This document shows, piece by piece, positions 46,901 through 58,900 of a DNA stretch of 64,000 nt (within the stretch, counting starts at the first letter, position 1; every line of letters starts with the position of its first letter). Position numbers and translations under genes: made by a program. The notes below the pieces were generated by a model. That model did no database searches and was not told the DNA's origin. It worked only from the letters and a program-made list of their open reading frames with translations. The stretch spans positions 2,045,837 through 2,109,836 of the forward strand of contig PTFA01000091.1 of NCBI GenBank assembly GCA_003342895.1, written 5' to 3'. Origin of the DNA: Casuarius casuarius (taxonomy: Eukaryota > Chordata > Aves > Casuariiformes > Casuariidae).

Positions 46901-49900
46901 GCAAAAGCCACCAAACCTTGCAGGTTTGCAAGTTCGGGGCCGATCCGGAGGCTTTCCCTGCCCGCAGAGCCGCCTCGAAATCCGGGGGCAATTTTTCCCT
47001 CTGCTCCCTGCTCTTCCCCGACAAGCGTGCGGACGGCTGAGCTGCTCCTCCGCGCCGCTCTCATTACCGGGCGTAATGAGAAAGTTGAGCCGCGGCGCTG
47101 CTGTTTATCAAGGCAACATCCATTACCAATGGCACTTTGCCGGGGCTCGAAGGGCGCGGAGACAAGGACGTGGGTTAAGCGAAAATAGGGTTTTGCTCCC
47201 ACGTTTTGCGTTTAATCGATACGGAGCCGGGAGGGACCTGCTCCCGGCCTCGCGCGCCCCTCGGCCACCCCAGCCTAGGAGCCCCGCTCCCTGTCCCAGC
47301 ACCAAACGGGCCCGTTTTGGGCCAAGGATGCCGCCCTGCAACCCTTGGGTTTTGGGTGATGGAGCAAAGCTTCCCCTCCCCGCTGCCTCTCTCGTGCGCG
47401 GGGCACGCGCTAGCCAAAAAAGCTGGTCGCCAGCCCGGGGTCCGCTCCTGGGAAAGGGACCTCACCGATGCACGCAGAGATGCAGGGGACCACGGGGCCC
47501 AGCGAGGAGCTGGGCAGGAACTGGCCCCCCCAGCCACAAACACTGCCCGAAATACATGAAAAAGGGGGGAGAAAACTCAAGCAAATGAAACATTGCCCTG
47601 CCTTTGGGTGCTGAGGAACAGCAGCCAGCGGAGGCTGGGAAATTCTTCAGCACCAGCACCAGCGAAGCATATAAGAGCAGATTATTTGTGTTCCTGACTT
47701 GCTGATGCAAGATGAAAAATACAGCAAACTGCAGCTGCTGAAATCAGCTCTCTTCTCCCCTTTCCTTCCTTTTCCCCTTAGCTGAGGTTAGTGTTTTGCA
47801 AAAGGTTTTTATATTCTGGGAGCTAAAACCTGTCCGTTGCAATCAGACACAAAGCTCGGGGAGTTCGTCAGAGTCCTCTGTTGTGCCGGGAAAAGCTTCC
47901 CGGCACGACAAGCTTCACAAATTGCACCGCTCTGTGCCTGATTGCTCCCCGGTCGCACGGCTGGGAGCTGCAGAAAGGGTCAGGGCTGGGGACAGCGAGT
48001 CTCTCGGGGGCTTTTCAAAGGCCTCAGAAACAGGGAGGAAGAGCAGGAGGGTTTCGAGCTACCAAGAGCCACCTTTCCTCCAGGCAGCCCCCTCCCCTCC
48101 CCAAACCTTCTGTCCAAGTGGTGTCAAAGAAATGCATTAGATAAGAAAAAAGGCAATATGATATTACATTGCACAGCATCTCCATAGGGGATAGGCCGAG
48201 ACCATTTAACCTCCTTCACCCATAGCCTGCCCAGGATTTCAGCGCAGGGAGCTGCTGCCAGGAGGCTGGAAAAACCCCAGCACGTCCCCGGGGCTCCTGC
48301 TCCCGCGGGGCGGAGGGGCAGAGGCTGGCGCTCACGGCCCCCCCGCGAGTTAACACACCTCCCTCCGAAGCACTCAGAGTAGCTCTCTGCAGAGCTGCTT
48401 TCAGCTGTAATGAAAAACTGATGGCTTTTATCTCCCCAACTTTATGACTATTGATGGGGCAGCGGCTGGCGTTTGACGGCCGCTTAATAGCCAGCCCCGC
48501 GCAGCCGGAGAGCAGCGGCAGAAAGCCATGAAAGCTCCCGGCGGTTGTTTTGCTTGCTGGACCTCGGTGGCAAGTTTTCAGCCAAGAAAAAGTAAATACA
48601 TGAATTAACACACACACCCCCAACTCCTCTGCCTCTTTCCGTCCGGGGGTGGGAGCGAAGCAAGCAGAAAACCAAGCAAGCTCCTTGCAGGAACGGCCCT
48701 TCATGAGCACAGTCACTTCTGTCCGGCGGCACCAACCTGCTCCCATCCAGCATCTCCCGCTCTTCCCGGCTCTCCGCCGCCCTTCGAGCCTCTCCCACCC
48801 AGCCGGCCGGGCGCGTGGGGCAAGGAGCATCCTCCGGCTCCTCGCCGCCCTTTCGGCTGGGTCCGTATCCGCCTGCACCCGCGGCGGCGAGGCTGCGGCA
48901 GAAACCTCCCCGTGGCGGGCCCTCCCGGCGCGGAGCCCCTCACCTTTCGTTAGGCGTCCAGCCGGGAGGCTTAATTACGCTCCCAGCCCGGTGCGGGAGC
49001 GTTATCTGCTCTGCTGTCACCGCTCAGCTGCTGATTTGCTTCCCAGCTCAATCGGCCTTGCCAGGCGCAGACACCGATAAGGGAGACGAGCATCAGTCAC
49101 GATGCCGGCCGGATAAGCGCGGGCATCCCGCCGAGGGGCATCCCGCCGAGGGGCATCCCGCCGCGCCTCTGGGGCGGCTGAGGACAGACCGCCCGCTCTA
49201 TTTATACCCCTTCCCAGCACCCAGAGCTGGGATTACAACCTCAGCGGTGGCTTTCTGCCAACGCTTTGTTATGTACAAGCGCACGGGGCCTCGGAGACAA
49301 GGGAGAGGCCCTTGCCGTGACGGGCAGGCTGACGTGCCATCCTCCCGCAGAGCGAGCACGGAGCCGCCCAGCGAGGGGGGATGCCGCGTGCGCGGGCACC
49401 GGATCCGCAGCACGGCACCCGCGTGACGGGACTCTGCACCAGGCCAAACCCCTCCGAAACACGGGCACCTCGGAGCCCCCCGAGCAAGCACGGACAGCGG
49501 CTGCCAGAGGAGCTGGCGCCCGGCTGCGCTCCTGCTGCCGCGCGGAGCTGCCCGGACATCACAGCCTTGCAAAACCCCGCGGCGCCAGGCTTGGCTGGAT
49601 GCAGAGCATCCATCATCTCCGGAGAACGACGCGCGCGGACAGGAGGCTCCTCCGGGCAGAGCCGGAGGGAAGGACGGAGCAGCGGGCAGGGCAGCGGTAA
49701 AGCTCGTCTCTACACATATAGCAAACTCGGTGCATATACGCAGGCTGCCTGCTGCAGGCTCTGCCGGTGCCACTGCCATCCCCAGCGCCAGGGAGGAGAA
49801 AGCCGGACCCTCCTCGTGTGCACGGCAGCCTCAGCAGGGGAAAAAGCCTGGAAGATTTTTCCGGGGTGCTGGGGACTGCTCGCCTGCGGATAAGGCACCG

Positions 49901-52900
49901 CTTTTACATACTCCCGCAGCTGCAGCCGCCCCGCGACGGGAGGCATTGCCACCCCCAGCCTCCGCCGGGACACGCTGCTGCCGGCAGCCGTATTCCGAGC
50001 GCGGAGCAGCCGGGCGAGCGCACGGCCCTGCGCGGGGGCGGATGCCACACGCCCCCACCCTCCTGCCGCTCCACCTCCGCCAGGCGGAATTTCATTTCAT
50101 GCTGGAATAGGCTTATAATTACCGCTCCGCGGCCTCGCAACACGCTGCTGATGCGGGTTAGTCCCCTCCGCGAGCCAGGGGCAGCCCCGGCGCTCGAGCC
50201 AGCGTCAGGCCGCTGACGCAGAGGTGCTGCCATTAATTTGGCCGCAACTCAGCGCGGCTCTGATATCTTTTATTCATAGACGTTGGCTTATTGTATTACT
50301 TTTTGATAAAAAGCCACATTCCCACATCGCAAACACGCTTGCTCGCAGCGAGCGGAGGACCCGGAGCTGCTCTTTATTTATTTCGCCACCAGGCTCCGGG
50401 AACCTCCATCACCTTGACGGCAGAGAGACCCTCCTCCTCGTAGGGAACGAATCCTTTACGAGGCTGATCCGGCCCCTGGAGGGTGACAGGGTTTTATTTT
50501 TTCTGCCATGTGAATAATGAGTTTCATAACGGAGTAAAAACCTGATCTCCCTTGACTTCGCGCCGCCACGGGGAAAACACTGCTTTCACCAGCGAGGAAA
50601 TCGCAGCTAGGGATGCTGCGCGCGCGCCGAGGGATGTCGCCGCCAGCGGGGCCACGATGCCCCCGGTACCCTGGTTCCCCCGGGGCTTGGCGAGACCGGG
50701 CCGAGCCCATTCCCAGGTGGGGAGGGAGACAGCAGCGCTGCCCTGGGGACCCTGCGGCAGGTCCAGGGGAAAGGCCGCTTCCTCCGGGTGGGAATGCGCA
50801 TCGGCAGGCATCGCTCCCTTGCAGCCTCGGGGCAGCGGCGGCAAAGCAAGCGGCACCCAGGGAAACTCAGCCAGCAATCCCAGCCCTTGGAAATCACATG
50901 GTCCTGGAAAAACCCACCGCTGCACCATTTTGTGCCGTATCAAACGCAGTCCTGGTACCAGGAGTCCCGTGGCAAACGGCACGCCGCGCCGGGGCAAACT
51001 GGTATATACATATATATATATATATGCAACGAGAGCACCGCGGCCCCGCCACGGAGCAGCCCCAAATCCCCTCCGCGAGCCGCAGGTCTCCCGGCGCCGC
51101 GCAGCCCTTACCGGCAGAGGTGGTCCGTCCGGCACACGCCGCGCAGGTCCAGGCAGTTGGGTTTCTCCTTGTCCTCGTAGGAGCAGGAGGGGACGATGGT
51201 CTGGCGCCGGCGCTCGGCGCAGGCCTGGTCCTTGCAGGAGCAGAAGAGCAGGCGGTAGGTGTACTCGCTGGGCACACGGTCGAAGAACTGCCGCAGCGCC
51301 TTGTGGCACTTGCGGCGGCTGCAGTGCTCGGCCGCCGAGACCTCCTTGCTGCAGGTGGAGATGTAGCCGGAGCGCAGCCGCTTGCAGTTGTCGTTCAGGT
51401 TGCAGGCTTTGGCCGCGTCGAGGCAGTGGTTGCTTTTGGAGTTGGCGGTGGGGTCCATTCCTGCCGGGGAGCGGGAGGAGAAGGGGTGAGCGCCGGCCGG
51501 GGGCCATTAATTTATGCCATGAATTTGCAATATTTTTCCTAGTCAATTATTTAAGGAATAATTATTAATTATTCAGCCCACTACAAAGCGGAATAACGCG
51601 TTGTGCTGCGCGGGGCCGCTGCATCACCTCCCGGGGCTCCCCGGAAAGCAGGTGACTGCGGAGCATCCCGGTGCCGGGCTGGGGGATGCTCCCAGCCGCC
51701 TCTCCCCGGCACGAGCCGCAGGCCCCAGCGCCCGCACCGCCGGCCAGGCCCGCGCCGGGAATCCCGGCCATCGGCACACCCTGCACGCAGGCAAACGGAC
51801 CAAACCGCTGCACGGGAACAAGCACCGATTTTTTTTCTTTTTTTTGTCAAAATGATGAATTGCCCTTGGCAAGCCAGGTGCTATTTTAAAAGTCACCTGA
51901 CTGCACCAGTAATTTCTTCCGTAATTTCCCCTCCTCTGCAACCCGACCAATTTCTTGGATTCTTCCACTGTTCCCTGGTTTCCACTGGCAAAGACAAATG
52001 GGAGCAGGGAGGAGGGTTTCCTCGCAGAAATAGTCCCCGGCCCCGGTAATTAGCAAACGGCAAGCAGCTGCCTGCGCGAGCCCCGTCCCCTCCTCGCTTG
52101 GCCGTCCCGAACCACCTGCTGCAAGGTGCCCCCGGCCCGGCTCCCCCCGGCCCCGCAAGGGAAGGGGGTCTCGGGGCCGCCAGCCCCCTCCGCGCCGCTC
52201 CGTCCCGGTGCGCGAGCCCCCGGCAGCACCGCGGGACCGGCCCCGCGGCCGCCGGAGCGGGCGGAGGAGAGCTGCTCGGAGGAAGCCCTCTAAATGCCAG
52301 ACGTGTCATCTGCGTGATTAATGCACCACGTGGAGATCTGCCACGGCAGCAGGGACGGGGCGCTCGATAAGACATACGTAAAGTGAATACTTCTTACGAT
52401 ATATGATTTATAAGTAGATCTGTCTTGAAAAATAGTGCAAGAAGGTCATTCGAGCTAAAAGAGACATTTGAGTTAAAGGATGATGGGAGCGCTAAGGCGC
52501 GCCGAGCCGGGGGAGGAAACCCTGCTCCCTGCTCCTCACGCAAACGCGGCACGAGCCTGCCGGGATCGGCACCAGCCCTGCCGGGATCGGCACCGCCAGG
52601 GAGGAGGCGGAGGGGAAGACAAGTCCTTTGGGGACCCGCAGCTCCCCGTCCACCCAGCCCCCCGACGGGACGGGCAGCAGCTGCCATCCCCCCGCCTCGG
52701 TGGGACTGCAGTGTCCTGCAGCCACGGGCTGAGCCCCGAGGCAGCTCATCACTCTGATGGCAGAGCAATAAAAGGGGAAAAATGCATTTTGGGGGGGAAC
52801 GTGGCTCTCCTGCTGCCTTGTCCAGCCACTGCTCCTGCCCTGTGCCCCGCGGCGGCTGGCGGCAGCACGATGCGCCCGCGGGAGCACGGCTCTGCAAAGC

Positions 52901-55900
52901 GCCGGCTTATTGCCTGATCCTCGCGAGCCGCCGCGCCCGCCCTGCCCGAGACCTGCGGGGACCTGGCTGCATTTTAATAGAGCCGCCGCTCGGAAGCGCA
53001 GGGTTTCTGGGGAGCTCATTAATAAAGCGCAGGCATGAAAATTTCATGAGGCGAGAAAGAACCGGGGGCCGAGGAGCCGGGGCATCTCGAGCGAGCGCCG
53101 GGGGACGGAGGTGGCAGGACCAGCCGTCCCTCGCGGTGCGGCACGGGGACGGGGATGGCCGGGGGCAGGAGCAGGGCGGCGAGGGCGCACGCGGCAGCTC
53201 CGTGGTGCCCCGGGCGAAGGGGGCTGGTTTGGCAGCAGGGCGGAGAGGGGCCGGAGCCGGCAGAGCCGCGCGGCTCAGGCACGTGCCGGGCACCCGGGAG
53301 AGGCTGCAGCTCAGCCCCCGGGCTGGCCCGGCTGCTCCGGGCTCGGCCCGAAACGCGGGGGACCGGCGCGCTTGCTGCCGGCACTGCCAGCTGCCCTGGG
53401 CTCGCAGCGCTGCCCCGGCAGCCGAGAGCAATCGGAGCCCGGCGCACACGCGGGTGCATCGCCTCCCCCCTCGCTTATGCGGCCCCTTTTTCTGGAAAGG
53501 TAATGTAATCCCTCTGCTATCCCCACAGGCAATTAACGGCGCTCCGGCTCAGCCTCCTTATCGAGAAACAACGGTAACAGCTCATGTGCTTCGGGCTCGG
53601 GGTCGGGAGGGGGCTCCGGGGGGGCTCGCTGCCGCGCTCCCGTCACGCTCGCTGCAGCCGGCCGGGCACCGGTGGAGAAGGGCAGTGGCGGGGGTGCAAA
53701 AAGCAGCGCTGGCCCCGCCGGAGCCGAGCAGCAAGTCGCGGTGCTGCGAGACGGCGAGGGGAACCAAAGGACCCCCAAAACCAGGTGGCGCCGGGCGGCT
53801 TTCGGGGAACGGGTTAAGAGGAGGAAGAGCGCGAAGAAGGCAAGGCACTGCCTGACCTAATTTGGATCAGTGGAGGGAGGAGAGGGACAGCAGCACTGAG
53901 GGTTGTCATGGAAATAGATGGCAAAAAAGAGTTGCTGTCGGACCGCGGTGCAGTTGGGGCCCCAGGAGGAGGAGGAGGTCGAGGCAGCGATGCTCCGAGC
54001 GGCCGCGGGGCCGTGCCGCTATCCCACCTCCCGGGGCGCAGCCCACGCACCTATTTTCCATGACTTTCTCGGCCGGTTTCTGCTCCCATCCCCAGAGTCC
54101 CCCTGCCTGGACACGGACCTCCATCGTGGACACCATCCCCCTGCCTCCCCGCTCGCCCCCGGGCCCTCGCTGCCGGCGGGTGCCCCGGTCCCCAGCTGCA
54201 GCGAGGGCTGCATCGCAGCGTCTTCCTTCGCTTCATGGAGGTGACACTCGGCTGGGCGAGGCAACGCGTCTGCCGTGTCGGCAAGACAAACGAGGGAATT
54301 ACAAGCTCTCCAGCCCACTTTATCAAATCGTTATTTTCCCGTGTCTGGAGGCAGCTGAGTCCAAAAGGGAAAAACCTAAACCGCGACCTGGGGAAAACAA
54401 GTGCAGCCCTGGGAAGAGCCTGCTGCCTGCAGCGCTGCCGTGTCGGGCGCTCGCAGCGCGCGCCAGCCCCGGCCCGGCTCCTCTGCTCCCCACCGCCTCC
54501 GGGAGCCGGGATGGCCATGCCTGATCCCTCCGGGATGGCCTGAAACGGGGAGGATGTGTCCCAAAGTCCTGCTTTGCCAACCCGTCCCCAAAATCGCTCC
54601 CCGCCGCCCCGCTTCGGCACCGCCGCCGGAGGAGGCAGGGCGCTGCCAGGGGACGATGCTCGAGGCATCGTGTGCGGGAGACGGGAGAGGAAACGGGCGG
54701 AAGAGATTTAAAGGGGGCCGAAGCGGAGCTGGGGGGGCAGGAGCAGGCTGCGGGGGCGGGAGCCACAGGTTGCACTCCCGGCGAGCTCTGGAGCAGCTTT
54801 ATGTTCACAGGCGGGCGAAGATAAACCGGCGGAAGCATGTTGCTTTTATTACCTGAGAAAATTGAAGCAAGTCTGAATATATCAGAGAGACGAGAGGTGA
54901 CCGGCTCATAGGGGGAAGCTTCATAAAATTCTTCTCCTAGAGTGGGAGGAAAGAAAGAGAAGGGAAGAAAAAGCAAATTAAAAGACCACAGGAAATAATC
55001 GCAGCCCCCACAGAGGCTTCGGCTCCCTCCCCGAGCTGGTCCGGGGACAGCTGATCCCAGGTCCCCGTCCCTCTCCATCCCCTCCCTCGCGGCCCCAGGC
55101 TGCTGCGGCCAGGATACCCGCGGCCCCCCCGCATGGGAATTTCCAATTCAGGAATTGAAAAATGATACAGGCTTTAAAACCATATCCTCCAAAAAAAAAA
55201 AAGAGAGGAAAAAAAAGAAAAAAAGCCCATTTCTGAGCAGCTCGGGTTTCATTCTTGCTGGCTGGGAGGTTTTCGAGCTTTCCTCCGCACGGCTGACTCA
55301 GTGCAAGCCGGGCTGGCAGCCCGCGAGGGCAGGTTCGTGCCGGCTCGCTGACGTCTGGATCCTTCCACTAACTCAGCTCGTTCGAGTCGGACTTGGCACG
55401 GGCTGCGCTCAAACTGGCTTCTAATGGTTTGGTGGATTTAGATTTAAAAGGTCAACGTTTTGTGGATGCAGCCGGAGAGCTCGGGCCAGCTGCAAGCTGA
55501 AAGTTTCAGGGTCTGTACTCAATCCTGGATTTTTCTTTTCTTTTTTGGTGTGAGGAAAGGCTCTGCTTAAAAGAGCACTGTAAAAATCACTTTCTGCCTC
55601 TGATGCACTTTGGAAAAACAGCACTATTTCCATGATCATTCCCGTGATGTGGAGGAACGTAGGCCTGGCTGGATGGCCTCGTCGTGTTAGCAGCAGAGCG
55701 TTCCCGCTACGACGGGATCTGCCCGCCGCGCTGCCCCGGGGTATCGGGCTGCCCCGGCCGAGGGGGCTCCGGCGCCCGCCGCCGCGTCCCCGGCGCGAGG
55801 AAGAGGAGCTGGGACAGCGGAGGAGCCTGCGCGCCGCAGCCCTGCAGCCCGCTACCCCGCTCTGGCCCACATTTGCTCTACCAAGATATTATTAGCCCAA

Positions 55901-58900
55901 GGCAGCAGCATTTATCCCTGGTAATTAAGGAGCCACTTGAAGCCTTGTGCTGGAAAACAAGCTCATTAAGAGGCGGGGAGCAGTGAGGGAGCGCTTGCTC
56001 CAGCCCCAGCTGCTCCTCAGCACCGTTCCCTGGAAATTTGGAGGTGCGGAGCATCAGCGGTCCCCAGGATGGGGGCCGGGCCTGGCCAGGGACCCCCCAG
56101 CTGGGCACGGGATTCGGCTGTCCCTAACAGCTTTAAAAATGGGGAGCAATGGAATTTCTAGGAGAAAAGGGAGGAGGGATCTCTGGAGCAGCCTCTCCTC
56201 CGCCCAGTGGCACTGCCGAGGCCACGGGATCTGCAGCCGGGGACATGGGGGCTCCCAGCCCGGCCCGCGGCAGCCCGTTCCCCAGGGCGTCGGGGGTCTC
56301 CAGCCCTGGCTGGGGCAGGAGATCTCGGAGGTGGGAATACCTGGCAGCACCAGATTTGCTCCGAGGTGCCGTTACCTGGGAGCAGCGGGCACGGCCGGGG
56401 GCACAGCCGGGCGCTGCCTGCCCGTGCCGGTCACGGGGAAGGAAATACGCTCCGGGCAGCTTGCAAAGTTCCCTTTCAAGCCAGCCCCATTTGCCTTGCC
56501 GGGTTTCCTAATGCTCTGATGACAAATAGCACCTTTATTAAAGTGCATTTAGGAAACACTGTAACCTCCCGGTATATTGCTTTGCCGATGCAATAAATAA
56601 TTAAATACTAGCTGAACCCTGCTGCTGGCTAGGAAAATTACCGAGCATTAAAAGGGCAGTGGACTTTTCTTGAGCTAGCTGAGATGCAATTAACCTCCAG
56701 GAGCAGCACTGGAGTGAAAGCAGCCCTCCCTAATGGCAGGGACCGCCTGGCTCCCGCAGGCGAGGGGCTGGACAGAGGGCAGCCGGGGCGGCCGGCGCTC
56801 CGGATCGTTACTGCGGGGTAGGGCAGGCTACACCTCGGGCTCCTCGCAGCTCTTACGCTGTGAACCACAGCATCTCCCCCAAGCTTCTCCCTCTCCTTCA
56901 GACCAGGTAAATTCACTCCTCTTCCCACCACCTCCTCCTCCTCCTCTTCCTCCCAGTGTGGGTCCTGGAGTCCCCAGCAGGCAGTAAAGCTTCCCTCATT
57001 CATGTTTGCGGAGCCCTTTGAAATCGCTGAATGAAGGCTGCTAACGAGGGGCCAAGAGCAATTAAGCAGCGAGTCCTGCCCTGGGCTGGTTTTCCGGCTG
57101 GCTAGTCCGGGAGCTGACCCAGATTTGGGGGCGATTTCTGCGGGCCGCCCCGGGCAGTGCACCGTGCAGCTCCACGCCCGCCGCAGCCACCAGCAGACCC
57201 ACCACAGCCTTCCCCCGCTTTAGTCCGAGCTGGCATGGGAGGTCGGGGACCCGCGTCCGCCGCGGAGCCGCCTCTGCCCTCGTGCTGGGGATGGAGGCTC
57301 CGCAGCGGAGCGGTGAAATGAACTGCGGCCCCGGCCGCTCGCTAAAGGAGCTGGCTTTAAGCCAGGGCCGTGGAAGAGCAGAGCAGCAGGCACTGTTAAG
57401 GGCCCAAATCGACGCTCGAAATGGAGCCAAGCTGCCAGCGCTCTTGGTGCCAGCGGCGGTCGCAGGCCTGGCCCAGCGACGCGCCTGCAGAGGGGCAGAG
57501 ATGGACCCGCCGCCTCCCCGGCACCAGATGATCCTGCCTTCAACGAACCGACCAGCCCAGGGCTGGCAAAATCCAATTGCAATTACTCACACTGCTCCAG
57601 CCTCTGATTTACTCCTTCACCAGCCTGCAATCACTCCGTCCCACCCCTGCGTCAGGTTTCTGCAAGCCGAGGTCCCACCGAGCCGCCCCTGCCGTCCCCG
57701 GCCCACCAGCCCCAGCGGAGGAAGGGCCGGGACGGCCCCTGCAGCACCTAAGGCTCCCACGTCCCTTCCTGAGCTGCTGCAAAGAGCTCGGTACCGGATA
57801 CGGGACCAGCAAAAGCACCAGGGCCCAGGNCCAGGGCTGGATGCCCTCGAAAGCACCCTCCTGCCCTCTTTCTCTGTTGATCTCAGAGCGCTTTAGTGTC
57901 TCTAAAACGGGAAGAGGGGAGAAGGGACTTGCCCAAAACCACAGGAAAAAGCCCCTTTTTCCTTTAGCATTAGTGACGCATGAGGACCTGGAGCAGCTGC
58001 CCTTGTTTCAAAGCAGCTGCAGAGATGTCCCCCCTCTTCCCAGCCTTTCCTTTCCCACCGGAGCGGGAAACAGCCTGCAAACATGGGAATGACACCCCTG
58101 CGACCTGCGGTCCCCGGGGAGCCGGCTCCCAGCCCGCAGCTGTGCACGCCGCTGGGATCAGCGCGCAGGACGCGGGCGCTGCACGGGGCAGGAGCACGGG
58201 GCAGCCCTCCGAGGCGAGCTGCACGCGAGCTCGCAGCCCGGCTGCAGGAGAGCTCGCCGCCAGCACCCCGCTCCGGGCCCTCGGTGCGGGGGCACGGCTC
58301 CCCCCAGGACAAGGCTGCCGGCCGCCTTCCCGTGGGACGTGCATGCAACGCGTGGGGCCGCCGGGCAGAGCCAGACCGCCCTGCCGCCGGCATCCTCCAT
58401 GCCGCGGCCACCCCGCCGCAGCCCCGCGGACCGGCCGGCCGCGCCGCCCCGCGCCGTACCTTCGGTCAGCCCCAGGTGGATGCTCCAGTAGATCTGAAGG
58501 CACTGAAGCTCCTTCTTCATGCCCCGCTTGCAGCGGCAGTCGTAGAGCGGGCTCCCCTGCAGCACCTCGAGGGCCGCCTGGCACTCCTTGTTGGCCAGCA
58601 TGGTGTTCCTGTCGCGGCCGGCCAGGCACTGCCGCAGCGTGCGGTAGCGGGAGCTGCAGCTGGGCTCGGCGGCGCACAGCTCGTTGGCCCGCGCGCAGTC
58701 CACGGGCGCCCGCCAGCCCGGCGGCTCCGGGCCGGGCAGCGAGGACGGGCCCGCCCGGCAGCGCAGCAGCTCATCTGCACCGGGGCAGGGGAAGGGGGAC
58801 AAGGGCAGAGAGCGGTGAGGCAGGGCAGGGTGGACCCGTGCCCCGCGTCCAAGCAACCCGTCTCCTCCCGCCCCGGGGCCCCGTGTGCAGAATCACGGGC

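Larger units (their letters stand above)
42910..51111 (-). other. GFRA2: GFRA2 intron 4 (largest)
   Basis: 8202 bp, GTAAGG..CCAG. It separates the domain 1-2 exons from the tight exon 5-9 cluster. It holds AT-rich islands (43.84-44.05, 46.44-46.81, 50.21-50.34 kb), a palindromic CRE at 45611, a TA repeat near exon 4 and a 15-bp triplication at 49.12 kb. The long open frames on both strands here have no recognisable domains. Confidence 0.85.

Noticed and set aside
47646..47666. TTCAGCACCA, left half of an RE1/NRSF silencer element, in intron 4
   Set aside because: The right half (GGACAGCGCC) is not preserved, so a functional RE1 is unlikely.
50552..51568. 338-codon plus-strand and 340-codon minus-strand frames over GFRA2 exon 4
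   Set aside because: Both are alternative-register shadows of exon 4 and its flanks; the true frame is the cysteine-rich one at 51112-51460.
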